The notes: generated from the letters alone by a model not told the origin. Positions 8,784 to 16,503 are shown, numbered from the stretch's first letter. The stretch: 64,000 nucleotides of DNA from Prevotella sp. (GCA_017410365.1 JAFQQY010000015.1:124001-188000); one strand, 5' to 3'. A program made the numbers and translations.

Positions 8784-9965
8784 TTAGTTAGCCATCTTAT
8801 ATATGTTTACCATATCCTCTGCCTTCAGTACCTTGAGAGCACCTTTGGTTATGGTGTAGTTGCGGGTACACTTGCGTGCCATCTCACTGATTTCCTCGTC
8901 TGTGGCCTTTCTACCTATCAGTTCTGGGATATTGACAGGCATGCCGATGGCACGATAGAAGTCCTCAACTGCTGAAATACCACGAAGAGCTGTGCCTTCG
9001 GGGTCGGCGAAATCGTTGGTGACGCCCATCACATTGACGGCAAAGCGAACGAAGCGACTTACATTCTCCTTATATACATAGCGCGCCCAACTTGGCCAAA
9101 GGGCAGACAAACCGGCACCGTGGGTAACGTCGAACATGCCACTCAGTTCGTGTTCCAACTGATGCGTTGCCCAGTCCTCCTCCACTCCACAACCGGTTAG
9201 TCCGTTGTGTGCCAGACTGCCACCCCACATTATCTGTGCGCGGTTGCGATAGTCTTCTGGATTGTCGAGCACGGCAAAGACACTGTCTTTCATCGTTCTG
9301 AGCAAAGCCTCTGCCAGTTCTGTGGTCAGCGTCATATCGTCGTCATGGGTGAAATAACGCTCCATGGTGTGCATCATTATGTCTGTAACGCCTGCTGCTG
9401 TCTGATATGGCGGCAAAGAGAATGTGCGCACAGGATTCATTATCGCGAACTTCGGGCGCAACTTATTGCTTGAGAATCCGGTCTTTATATCGCCTTCTTC
9501 ATTGGTGATGACAGAACCCCAACTCATCTCACTGCCTGCTGCAGGGATAGTAAGCACTGTTCCTACAGGAAGTACTTTCTCGGGATTGCCGCCATGGTCG
9601 TAGAAATCCCACACATCACCGTCGTAAGGCACACCTAAGGCAATGGCCTTAGACGAATCGATGACACTACCGCCGCCAACGGCAAGGATGAAGTCAACGC
9701 CTTCGGCACGACACAGCGCAATGCCTTCGTTTACCTTTGACAATCGAGGATTAGGCACTACACCGCCAAGCTGCACATAAGGAATGGCGGCATCCGTCAG
9801 CAGACGGCACACCTTGTCCAGCAGACCGGAACGGACTGCACTCTGACCGCCATAATGCACCAGCACCTTGCTGCCGCCGTAGTTTCTTACCAACTGGGCA
9901 ACTTGCTCTTCCGACTGTTCACCGAACACTATTTCGGTCTGAACATTATAATTGAAATCTTTCAT
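8784..9965 (-). CDS. Iron-containing alcohol dehydrogenase, YqhD/butanol dehydrogenase type
   Basis: 393 residues, cytoplasmic, no signal peptide. Group III alcohol dehydrogenase reducing aldehydes with NAD(P)H. The nucleotide-binding motif ILAVGGGSVIDSSKAIA and a metal-ligand set are visible: Asp and His in VTDIMMHTMERYF, His in WATHQLEHELSG and in FDVTHGAGL. The closest family is YqhD/BdhA (MKDFNYNVQTEIVFGE start). It lies 12 bases after the GH43 gene and probably shares its mRNA. Placing a sugar-aldehyde or fermentation enzyme behind a xylan side-chain hydrolase suggests use of released pentose products, but the real substrate is unknown. Confidence 0.88.
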   Translation of the reverse strand: MKDFNYNVQTEIVFGEQSEEQVAQLVRNYGGSKVLVHYGGQSAVRSGLLDKVCRLLTDAAIPYVQLGGVVPNPRLSKVNEGIALCRAEGVDFILAVGGGSVIDSSKAIALGVPYDGDVWDFYDHGGNPEKVLPVGTVLTIPAAGSEMSWGSVITNEEGDIKTGFSSNKLRPKFAIMNPVRTFSLPPYQTAAGVTDIMMHTMERYFTHDDDMTLTTELAEALLRTMKDSVFAVLDNPEDYRNRAQIMWGGSLAHNGLTGCGVEEDWATHQLEHELSGMFDVTHGAGLSALWPSWARYVYKENVSRFVRFAVNVMGVTNDFADPEGTALRGISAVEDFYRAIGMPVNIPELIGRKATDEEISEMARKCTRNYTITKGALKVLKAEDMVNIYKMAN

Positions 9966-9977
9966 TGATTTTGAAAT

Positions 9978-11027
9978 TTATTTCTTCCAATACTTCTCCA
10001 ACCTACGAGCCTCCTTCTTAGTTATCTGTATCACGCAACCGTGCTTAGGACTCTCGAAGTTTGTTGCTTTCATCTTTCCCTCATTAAAACGGCCAAGTGG
10101 CGTGAAGGTCTTGAAGTCGGTTGTTTCCACGAATCCGAAGTTATGAGGATTGACGCTATACACATCATACATTATCACCCATTTGTTCTCCCCTATTCGC
10201 TTCCATGTGTTTGGAGCCTCACAGCCTCTGCGCTCTGTGTCTATCTGCTCGTGGTGATAATCATTATATGAGTTTATTTTGTCGGAAATCATGTACTTTA
10301 TTCCACCGGGATTCTCCTGTGCAACGTATGTCATGAAATAGCGGCCGTCGGGCATCTGGCAGATATCGGCATCAAGCACCTGAATCTTATTGTCGGGATA
10401 TTCGAACAGGAGTTTAGGTTCTGTCTCCAACTTCGTGAAATCCTCGTTGGCATAGCTGTAATACATCTTTGTTCTGCCACCCGGTTTCTGACGGATAGTG
10501 AAATACACCATCGGCTTGCCCACCTCCGGGTCCCATATTGTCTGCGGAGCCCAAGCACAACCCAGTTCACCGAAGTTCTCAGGGAACGCTTCAGTAACAA
10601 ACACCTCGGTATGCGTCCAGTGGATAAGGTCCTTCGACTTCATCAGCACCAGTCCGCGGTTGTTGCCCCATCCATACTTGTCGTCGCGCTCCCACTGTGT
10701 GTCGCGCAATCCCTTCTGCTTTCCAAACACATGAAGGTCAGTCATGGCGATATAGAACCATCCGTTTGGGGCACGACAGATATGCGGGTCGCGGATGCCT
10801 CGCTGAGCAGCAATGCTATCACTGCCAATCACCGGTTTGCCATCGTTAACGGCAGTAAAGGTATATCCGTCGTAACTGATAGCCATATACAGACTATGCG
10901 TAGGGTCGTTGAAGAATGTAAACAGGTATGCGCCCATTCCCTTTTCCGGGTCTCTCTTTGCTGCTGACGGTTGCATGAAAGCGAATGCCAACAGACAGGC
11001 AAGAAGAATTTTCACTGATTTTCTCAT
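9978..11027 (-). CDS. GH43-family glycosidase (xylosidase/arabinofuranosidase)
   Basis: 349 residues with signal peptide MRKSVKILLACLLAFAFMQPSAA; a single five-bladed propeller domain without a carbohydrate-binding module. Likely catalytic residues: base Asp80 in GIRDPHICRAPNG, a middle Asp in WAPQTIWDP or LDADICQMPDG, and acid Glu270 in RRGCEAPNTWKR. GH43 enzymes remove arabinofuranose or xylose from arabinoxylan and arabinan. First gene of a two-gene unit with the alcohol dehydrogenase; a TATATTTG box lies 32 bases upstream. Subfamily cannot be fixed by eye. Confidence 0.87.
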   Translation of the reverse strand: MRKSVKILLACLLAFAFMQPSAAKRDPEKGMGAYLFTFFNDPTHSLYMAISYDGYTFTAVNDGKPVIGSDSIAAQRGIRDPHICRAPNGWFYIAMTDLHVFGKQKGLRDTQWERDDKYGWGNNRGLVLMKSKDLIHWTHTEVFVTEAFPENFGELGCAWAPQTIWDPEVGKPMVYFTIRQKPGGRTKMYYSYANEDFTKLETEPKLLFEYPDNKIQVLDADICQMPDGRYFMTYVAQENPGGIKYMISDKINSYNDYHHEQIDTERRGCEAPNTWKRIGENKWVIMYDVYSVNPHNFGFVETTDFKTFTPLGRFNEGKMKATNFESPKHGCVIQITKKEARRLEKYWKK

Positions 11028-11058
11028 AAGTAAACGTAGTTTTTAATTATTGCAAATG

Positions 11059-11066
11059 CAAATATA
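11059..11066 (-). promoter_or_regulatory. -7 element for GH43 / alcohol dehydrogenase unit
   Basis: TATATTTG on the minus strand, 31 bases before the ATG at 11027, matches TAnnTTTG. Confidence 0.5.
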
Positions 11067-11177
11067 AACATTTTATTTGAAAATCACGGGCATTGGGCAC
11101 AACAATCAGATTTCTATCGAGAAATCATCATTGCAACATCCTTTATCAGCAAGGATATCCATATATACATAAAACAT

Positions 11178-11240
11178 CCGTTTTGTTTAATGGACATGCA
11201 AATTTTGTGGCGTTTTTATTTAATCCATTAAACAAAACGG
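11178..11240. repeat. Inverted repeat, 17-bp perfect arms
   Basis: CCGTTTTGTTTAATGGA at 11178-11194 and its exact complement at 11224-11240, with a 29-base spacer. It lacks an adjacent T-run on either strand, so it is not a simple terminator. Possible recombination or protein-binding site. Confidence 0.72.
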
Positions 11241-11341
11241 GCAATTTTCGCTGTTTTCAACAATCCCATCAGTAGCCATTTGCTTAACCTTTTTGCATGC
11301 AATATTGTATTGCTGCGAATAGAGGAATTAACTGTAAATTC

Positions 11342-11406
11342 CAGTAAGTGGCGTTCTGACTGACAGTTTTTGGCCTACAAACTGCCAGTCAGAACGCCAC
11401 TTACTG
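11342..11406. repeat. Long imperfect hairpin, 21-bp outer arms
   Basis: Arms 11342-11362 and 11386-11406 are exactly complementary over 21 bases (starting CAGTAAGTGGCG). After a single-base bulge on each side an inner 6-bp stem CAGTTT/AAACTG closes a 9-base loop. A hairpin of this length in a gene-free gap is well above chance. Its role is unknown. Confidence 0.75.
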
Positions 11407-11550
11407 AAAATAATCATACAAATAACTATGCTTATTGCAATAGCATAATAAAGAAAAACAACTTATTTTGGACTTTAAGGAGAAATCATCATTGCAACAT
11501 CCATATCCAATAAGGGTACGATTATATATATGTAAAAGACGCAGTTATGA

Positions 11551-12336
11551 TTATGCCTCCACACGCTTTACAATCAATATGCTTATTTCGTAAAGGGCAT
11601 ACATAGGAATTGTGACCAAAACCAGCGTAAATAAATCGGGAGGTGTTATTATTGCAGCAATAATCATTATAACAACTAACGCATGACGACGATATTGCGC
11701 CATAAAGTCTGCATACAGTATTCCCATCTTAGCCAAGAAGAAAGACAAAACAGGAATCTGGAAAACCAAGCCCATCAAAAATGTAAGGGTTGTAAATGTA
11801 GATATATACGAACTTAGATTTATCTGATTTACAACATCTTCTGCCACCTGATACGTACCGAGGAAACGCAGGGAGAAAGGGAATATTACATAATAACTCA
11901 TTATTACCCCTGCTATAAACAAAATGTAAATCGCTATGGTAACATACACAGAATATCTACGCTCATGGTCATATAGTGCAGGAGCAACAAAACGGAATAA
12001 TTCTATAACGATATATGGTGATGCAAAGAGCAAAGCCAAATATACCGATGTTGAAAGATGAGTCATAAACTGACTCGACAATTCCGTATTAATCAGTTGT
12101 ATGCTATATGCATCGAACTTAAAATCAATGTTGAATTGTCGGCACAAATCTTCTATCCATTGATAAGTTGCGAAACCATTATTGCAAGGGGCAAGCAACA
12201 AACCAAATGTAATATCCTTAAAACAGAATATAGCGATGCCCAAAACACACGTTACGCCCAAAATACGGAAAAGCATCTTGCGTAAAACCTCAAGATGCCC
12301 TCCGAATGTTAGCATCTCATTGCTTTGGTTTGTCAT
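11551..12336 (-). CDS. tatC: Sec-independent protein translocase TatC
   Basis: 261 residues with six hydrophobic segments, the usual TatC size. The N-terminus has a variant of the HLxELR signature (GGHLEVLRKMLFRI). Periplasmic loop and helix motifs such as LLFASPYIVIELFRFVAPALYDHERR fit TatC, the inner-membrane receptor for twin-arginine signals. The start overlaps the tatA end by 20 bases, so they are translationally coupled. Last gene of the CXXX-peptide operon, all of whose precursors carry RRxFFKK signals; it is therefore probably their exporter. No TatB is seen here. Confidence 0.95.
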   Translation of the reverse strand: MTNQSNEMLTFGGHLEVLRKMLFRILGVTCVLGIAIFCFKDITFGLLLAPCNNGFATYQWIEDLCRQFNIDFKFDAYSIQLINTELSSQFMTHLSTSVYLALLFASPYIVIELFRFVAPALYDHERRYSVYVTIAIYILFIAGVIMSYYVIFPFSLRFLGTYQVAEDVVNQINLSSYISTFTTLTFLMGLVFQIPVLSFFLAKMGILYADFMAQYRRHALVVIMIIAAIITPPDLFTLVLVTIPMYALYEISILIVKRVEA

Positions 12337-12553
12337 CTTTACAATCCTCTGTTTCTGAATTCACAGTTTCTTCCTCTGCCTTTGCTTCCTCTTGAGGTTG
12401 TGTCACTTCGTTCATTCCTTCTTTGAAGTTCTTCACGCCCTGACCTAATCCGCGCATCATCTCTGGCAATTTCTTACCTCCAAACAGCAGTAGTGCAATG
12501 CCACCGATTAACAGAAGCTCTGTTGTACCAATCATTAATAATATGTTTGCCAT
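12317..12553 (-). CDS. tatA: Sec-independent translocase subunit TatA
   Basis: 78 residues: short N-terminus, one membrane helix (about 5-24: LMIGTTELLLIGGIALLLFG), then the hinge FGGKKLPEMMRGLGQGVKNFKEG and an acidic charged tail. This is the classic TatA/E form. TatA oligomers make the pore through which folded proteins cross the inner membrane. It lies 2 bases after the 91-residue accessory gene and overlaps tatC. Being the only TatA/B-type gene here, it may serve both roles, as in minimal TatAC systems. Confidence 0.95.
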   Translation of the reverse strand: MANILLMIGTTELLLIGGIALLLFGGKKLPEMMRGLGQGVKNFKEGMNEVTQPQEEAKAEEETVNSETEDCKDDKPKQ

Positions 12554-12555
12554 AT

Positions 12556-12831
12556 TTACATTGTTACTAAATAGATTTCACAAGTTTCAAAGTTAATCTC
12601 CCAGTTTCCATTCTCAGCAGACTCCCATTGGTATTTATCTGCCATTCTGTCCCACCAATTCTGAAACTTACTACCTGTTTCACCTAAGTCCTTCACTAAT
12701 TTCTCATATAGTTCAGTATTGTCAGCTGTAACTATTTTCGCCAACTCGTTCAAACCATTGCGACGTTCGAAAAGAATTTGAATTTCATAACTCTCTTCAG
12801 GTGTTACTTGCCCAACTTTCTTTCTATTCAT
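12556..12831 (-). CDS. CXXX-repeat peptide modification system protein (small accessory)
   Basis: 91 residues, soluble, no signal peptide, one Cys. The sequence (start KVGQVTPEESYEIQILFERR, then NGLNELAKIV) matches my recollection of a small conserved protein named in radical SAM CXXX-repeat peptide clusters; its biochemical role is unknown. A leader-binding or chaperone role is only a guess. Its ATG overlaps the stop of the preceding precursor gene (ATGA), tying it to the operon. It sits between the precursors and tatA. Confidence 0.72.
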   Translation of the reverse strand: MNRKKVGQVTPEESYEIQILFERRNGLNELAKIVTADNTELYEKLVKDLGETGSKFQNWWDRMADKYQWESAENGNWEINFETCEIYLVTM

Positions 12832-13202
12832 AAAGAGTCATTTTTAATAATTATCGTATCTGAAATAATTTTAGTGCTTCCACCATGACAGCTCCCTTTG
12901 CAACTTCCACCACATGCTACAGCACACAGTCCTTTGCAACTTCCAGCACAACCACCACATACGTAGCCACACATCGCTTTGCATGTTTGTTGACAACCAC
13001 CCTGACAACCTCTGCATCCCCCCTTGCAACTACCTTTACAGTTCCCCTTGCATGACCCCATGCAACTTCCATTACATCCAATAGTAGGCTTAGTTGGTTC
13101 TGCTTTTATAACAAGTTGCGGAACTACCAATAATGCCATCACAGGTAGAATCCTTGTGAGGCATTTCTTAAAGAACTTTCTTCTTGATTCCAATTTTTCC
13201 AT
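12828..13202 (-). CDS. CXXX-repeat radical SAM target peptide 4, Tat-exported
   Basis: 124 residues. Tat signal ESRRKFFKK, then a hydrophobic stretch ending LVIKA (likely signal peptidase I site). The mature part has 17 Cys, almost all at a strict 4-residue period (CNGSCMGSCKGNC and so on), with two CxxC exceptions. It is rich in Gly, Ser and Lys. Unlike the other three precursors it ends in an 18-residue Cys-free tail (GGSTKIISDT to KNDSL). Predicted substrate of the neighbouring radical SAM/SPASM enzyme. It lies 6 bases after precursor 3 and overlaps the accessory gene. Mature structure and function are unknown. Confidence 0.85.
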   Translation of the reverse strand: MEKLESRRKFFKKCLTRILPVMALLVVPQLVIKAEPTKPTIGCNGSCMGSCKGNCKGSCKGGCRGCQGGCQQTCKAMCGYVCGGCAGSCKGLCAVACGGSCKGSCHGGSTKIISDTIIIKNDSL

Positions 13203-13208
13203 AGAATT

Positions 13209-13556
13209 TCATCTTGATGTATTTGAGCAATCGCCCCAACATGAATTTGAGCAATCACCAGAACATGAATTTTGGCAACTATTAACGCAACCCTGAGAGC
13301 AATTAGTACTACAGTATGTTTGACAAGTACCCTTGCAGGTTCCTTTGCAACCGTCTTGGCATGTTTCTTTGCACGTGTTAAAGCACGTTCCTTTGCAAGC
13401 GTTCGTACAGTCTTGGCATCCGGGATTTATGTCAATCAGAGGGTCATCTTTGTCACATCCTGTAATTACAAATGGTAATGCGAACACTGCCAAAAGTGTA
13501 GAAGAACATTTCCTAAAGAATAACCTTCTAGAAATAATGCTATCAATTCCATTCAT
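13209..13556 (-). CDS. CXXX-repeat radical SAM target peptide 3, Tat lipoprotein
   Basis: ATG at 13556 (MNGIDSIISRR) is preferred over an in-frame TTG at 13568; it gives 115 residues and an AG-rich stretch upstream. Tat motif ISRRLFFRK, hydrophobic core, then the lipobox VITGC, so this copy should be lipid-anchored. After the acidic DKDDPLIDIN come 17 Cys, spaced by four except one initial CxxC, with more Asp, Asn and Thr than in the other precursors. It overlaps the maturase gene by 14 bases. Export by Tat plus lipid modification would place a modified Cys-ladder on the membrane surface. Confidence 0.85.
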   Translation of the reverse strand: MNGIDSIISRRLFFRKCSSTLLAVFALPFVITGCDKDDPLIDINPGCQDCTNACKGTCFNTCKETCQDGCKGTCKGTCQTYCSTNCSQGCVNSCQNSCSGDCSNSCWGDCSNTSR

Positions 13557-14514
13557 TTCGCTTCTCAAAAGGGTCCAAATAGTCTATAGTTGGAATGTTA
13601 ATATCTGGAAGGAAATCTCCATGCTGACGAATTCTTTCTAGTAAAGACTTTGATGCATTTCGCTCTATATGCGACAAAACACACTGCTCATGAGAAGGAG
13701 TGTTGACCTCAAGCGTAGTCTTCCTATTCAGCCAAACACAACGTTTACATTGATATGCATCACAATTGCGACACAGAGGAGAATGAGAGAGTTTGTATAG
13801 TTGCGGATTCTTTATATCCAAACCGTTTTGCAAATCTCCTATGTTGAATTTTGCCTTACCCAATCCGAAATCTTCTTCATCATCTGCAAGGTAGAAAGCA
13901 GGACAGACATAGAACTTGCCATCAGGAGCAAGAGTGATGTTTTCCCAACCTGCATTGCAGTTGTTCATTGAATCAAGCTGCATTCGGTCGGTCAAGATGT
14001 TTAATTGTGGTGATGCGCCAGAGACATAAAGTTGTTCTATTGTTTCTGACAAAGAGTTTAAGCACTCTTTATATTTGTCGAAATCTTCCTTTGTAAAGGT
14101 CTCTACATCAGTAATAACAACATTAATACGGATGGATTTGTCGAGTGCATCCTTAACCAACTGCTGGCAATTGAAAAACAACTCCTTATCTGTTCTTATT
14201 ACATAGGTCGTTTGTTTATCAAAGGTGCAAGCAGCAAAATCTTTCCAACTGTTTATTACAACCACATCTCCGTGCCCTTTGTATTCATACGGTATAATCT
14301 TACTATGGTCAATACTATGAATAGCATCTTTATATTCTTGCGGCAATTCATAATCAGGATAAACAAACTGAATCATCAGATTCTCTTTCATAGCAAAAAG
14401 GATTCCAGCTTTCAAGTCTTCCAATGAAATTGGTTTGCGCTCTGACTTTTTAGTTTCGTAATGACAATACGATGTGCTTGTATCATCCAATAATATTACA
14501 AGGTATTTCAACAT
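13543..14514 (-). CDS. CXXX-repeat peptide maturase, SPASM-like without radical SAM core
   Basis: 323 residues, cytoplasmic. No CxxxCxxC radical SAM motif is present. The C-terminal half has SPASM-like Cys clusters: NNCNAGWENITLAPDGKFYV-CPAF, then PLCRNCDAYQCKRCVWLNR and a final HEQC. These likely bind auxiliary iron-sulfur clusters. The N-terminal half resembles a degenerate barrel (LVILLDDTSTSYCHYE). This fits what NCBI-type annotation calls the CXXX repeat peptide maturase; I infer it pairs with the radical SAM enzyme encoded 4 bases upstream, as a partner or scaffold. The exact reaction is unknown. Confidence 0.8.
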   Translation of the reverse strand: MLKYLVILLDDTSTSYCHYETKKSERKPISLEDLKAGILFAMKENLMIQFVYPDYELPQEYKDAIHSIDHSKIIPYEYKGHGDVVVINSWKDFAACTFDKQTTYVIRTDKELFFNCQQLVKDALDKSIRINVVITDVETFTKEDFDKYKECLNSLSETIEQLYVSGASPQLNILTDRMQLDSMNNCNAGWENITLAPDGKFYVCPAFYLADDEEDFGLGKAKFNIGDLQNGLDIKNPQLYKLSHSPLCRNCDAYQCKRCVWLNRKTTLEVNTPSHEQCVLSHIERNASKSLLERIRQHGDFLPDINIPTIDYLDPFEKRNEWN

Positions 14515-14518
14515 GGCA

Positions 14519-15775
14519 TCAACAGATTACTTCATTAGACATTCGTTTATTCTTTTCAAACTCTTCACGCTCTCCTTCCAACTCTAATTTCCGGAACAAC
14601 TTGTTCCAATAGTAGTTGTTGGCACGCACGCGTGCCTTGTGCATCTTGCATATAGCTGTTGAACGTTGATAAACGGTTGGTGTATCAGCAGCATCATAGT
14701 TTTCACCTTGACACCAAGCACAACCACTTGCCACTTCACAATCAATACATTCTTCTGAATTTTGAGTACATCGGTCAAGGGTTAGGAATGGACGAAGTTT
14801 ATTTTTGTCTATACCATCATGAATATTTCCTATAACCCAAGCCCTTTTATCGCGTAGGGAATACTGTGCAAAGCGAGTACAAGGATAAAAGTTACCTGCG
14901 GCATCTATCGCAAGCATATTCCCTGCACCGCACCAATTTTGATTATGAAGAACACGATCTAAAGGTTTGCCTATATTTTCTGAGAAAAAAGAGCAAGCAT
15001 AATCTGTGTAAAAACCGCCATCAATAATTTCATCTGCCAATTGCATCAATTGCTCTTCAAAGAGTTGGTCATCACCCTCTTGCCATACATCCTCAAACAC
15101 AACATTTATATTTACTTCATGTATTCCAAGAGAATAAAGGTGAAGCACACTTTCTTTTATATAGGGAATATCCGCACTACTTATTGTTACCTTTGTTCCT
15201 GCATTTGGAAATTGACTTTGCCACAAAGGAATATTTTTAACTACATCATCGTATGAACCTTTTTCTTCATGAGGTAACGGCATTTTGCCTTGCTCAATCT
15301 CATGCGTCTTCCAAATGCGATTCAAATCATGCTTTTGTTTTGTACCATCAATAGTTATACCAATGCTAAGATGCTCGCGATTCTTTTTAATAAAATTTTG
15401 GACTTTCTCTGTATCATAATTAATCCCATTTGTTGAAAAAGAAAAGCGATATGAGTTAAACCATTTATGACTGCGATTAAATAATTCAATTTTTATGTAG
15501 TCACAAATTCTATCAATTAAATCTATCTCCAGAAATGGTTCACCACCGATGAAGTCCCAAATAACAGAATGTTCTTTAAATTCTTCAGGATGATCCAGAA
15601 TGTAATCTATTGAACTTTTTGCGACATCCCATGTCATACGTTCTTTAGAATTCTTACCAACAAGGTAACAATATTTACAAGCTAGTTGACAGTCCTTTGT
15701 AACAATAAAGGTTATGTTTTTTGCATTACCAGACTGCCAACTATCTTGATTAGTTCTAATTTCAATATCCTTCAT
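14519..15775 (-). CDS. Radical SAM/SPASM peptide maturase, CXXX-repeat target family
   Basis: 418 residues. Radical SAM cluster Cys29-x3-Cys33-x2-Cys36 (CQLACKYC), SAM-binding GGEPF around residue 77. The C-terminal SPASM region has Cys in NWCGAGN, FYPCTRF, DRCTQNSEECIDCE, SGCAWCQGEN and AICKMH, enough for two auxiliary 4Fe-4S clusters. Such enzymes install thioether or C-C links on ribosomal peptides, often at Cys. Targets are most likely the four Cys-ladder precursors flanking it. It lies 35 bases after precursor 2 and 4 bases before the maturase gene. The AT-rich composition differs from the surrounding carbohydrate genes. The type of bond made cannot be read from sequence. Confidence 0.9.
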   Translation of the reverse strand: MKDIEIRTNQDSWQSGNAKNITFIVTKDCQLACKYCYLVGKNSKERMTWDVAKSSIDYILDHPEEFKEHSVIWDFIGGEPFLEIDLIDRICDYIKIELFNRSHKWFNSYRFSFSTNGINYDTEKVQNFIKKNREHLSIGITIDGTKQKHDLNRIWKTHEIEQGKMPLPHEEKGSYDDVVKNIPLWQSQFPNAGTKVTISSADIPYIKESVLHLYSLGIHEVNINVVFEDVWQEGDDQLFEEQLMQLADEIIDGGFYTDYACSFFSENIGKPLDRVLHNQNWCGAGNMLAIDAAGNFYPCTRFAQYSLRDKRAWVIGNIHDGIDKNKLRPFLTLDRCTQNSEECIDCEVASGCAWCQGENYDAADTPTVYQRSTAICKMHKARVRANNYYWNKLFRKLELEGEREEFEKNKRMSNEVIC

Positions 15776-15810
15776 ATTATAAGGGATGAAAAAATAACAT
15801 AAAAGTATTT

Positions 15811-16137
15811 CTACATATAGTTACTGCTAGTACAACCTCCCATGCATGTTGTCTCACAAGTGCCATAACATGTACCGACACATGTTCCTGTACACGTTCT
15901 ATCACATCCTCCCGAACATGTGTTCTGACAATTTGTTCTACATGCATGATTACTACAACCATAATAACAATCTTGATAACAACTTGCTGCACAACCATAT
16001 TCACAACCCATAGGTGATTTTTCCGCTTTTACAATATTGGGAATATTTGCAGATATAATAACACCTAAAATTGGAAGTATACCTTTTATCGACTTCTTAA
16101 AAAAATCTCTTCTATTATAAATATTTTTCTTTTCCAT
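15811..16137 (-). CDS. CXXX-repeat radical SAM target peptide 2, Tat-exported
   Basis: 108 residues. Tat signal YNRRDFFKK, hydrophobic core, cleavage after IVKA. Mature part begins EKSPMGC and holds 15 Cys at a four-residue period with one five-residue step (CSNHAC). Spacer residues are richer in Thr and Tyr and poorer in Lys than in precursor 1. It ends with the short tail TSSNYM. It lies 51 bases downstream of precursor 1 and 35 bases upstream of the radical SAM gene. Confidence 0.85.
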   Translation of the reverse strand: MEKKNIYNRRDFFKKSIKGILPILGVIISANIPNIVKAEKSPMGCEYGCAASCYQDCYYGCSNHACRTNCQNTCSGGCDRTCTGTCVGTCYGTCETTCMGGCTSSNYM

Positions 16138-16188
16138 AAATTATCATTAAAAATGAGTCATTAATAAATCGCAGAAATTACACCTAAA

Positions 16189-16503
16189 TTAACGATATCT
16201 AGACGATCCTGTACAACCTGTTGCACATGAGTATTTACAAGTATTTCTACATCCTCCCTTGCACCCTCCAGAACATTCATATTTACAAGAGCCCTTACAA
16301 CCTCCGTTACACGTACCTTTGCATGAAGCCATACAACCTCCGCGACATCCATTACATCCCATTGGATCAGCATCAATAGCTTTAGCAATTACAGGAGCAT
16401 TCGCAAGAACAATAGCGCCCAAAATAGGAAGAGCACCTTTCGCAGCTTTCTTAAAGAACTCTCTTCTTGATTGGAGTTCTTCATTCTTTTTATTATTCTC
16501 CAT
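16189..16503 (-). CDS. CXXX-repeat radical SAM target peptide 1, Tat-exported
   Basis: 104 residues; first gene of the operon. Tat motif QSRREFFKK, hydrophobic core, probable cleavage after VIAKA. The mature region starts IDADPMGC and has 13 Cys: one CxxC step, then eleven CxxxC steps. Spacers are Gly, Lys and Ser rich. The tail is TGSSRYR. The near-consensus -7 box TGAATTTG (16538-16545, minus strand) lies about 35 bases upstream, after the terminator of the preceding small transcript, so the operon likely starts here. A metallothionein-like reading is less likely given the Tat signal and the enzyme neighbours. Confidence 0.86.
   Translation of the reverse strand: MENNKKNEELQSRREFFKKAAKGALPILGAIVLANAPVIAKAIDADPMGCNGCRGGCMASCKGTCNGGCKGSCKYECSGGCKGGCRNTCKYSCATGCTGSSRYR

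Larger units (their letters stand above)
11119..11502 (+). repeat. 23-bp direct repeat pair bracketing two hairpins
   Basis: The same 23 bases (beginning GAGAAATCATCATTGC) occur at 11119-11141 and 11480-11502, 361 bases apart. Each is followed by a similar AT-rich stretch ending in TATATA-x-ATGTAAAA or ATACATAAAA. The 523-base gap between the GH43 gene and tatC (11028-11550) holds this pair and two inverted repeats; no gene is seen in it. Confidence 0.7.

Noticed and set aside
11342-11406. Intrinsic terminator of tatC or of the GH43 unit
   Set aside because: No T-run follows the stem on either strand; it lies 144 bases beyond the tatC stop.
13024-13296. Plus-strand frame opposite the Cys-rich precursors
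   Set aside because: Leu/Pro/Gln-rich repeat is just the antisense of the CXXX repeats.
12828-16503. Metallothionein or antifreeze-like reading of the Cys-rich proteins
   Set aside because: All four have Tat signals and flank a radical SAM/SPASM enzyme and a maturase-like gene; peptide modification explains the set better.
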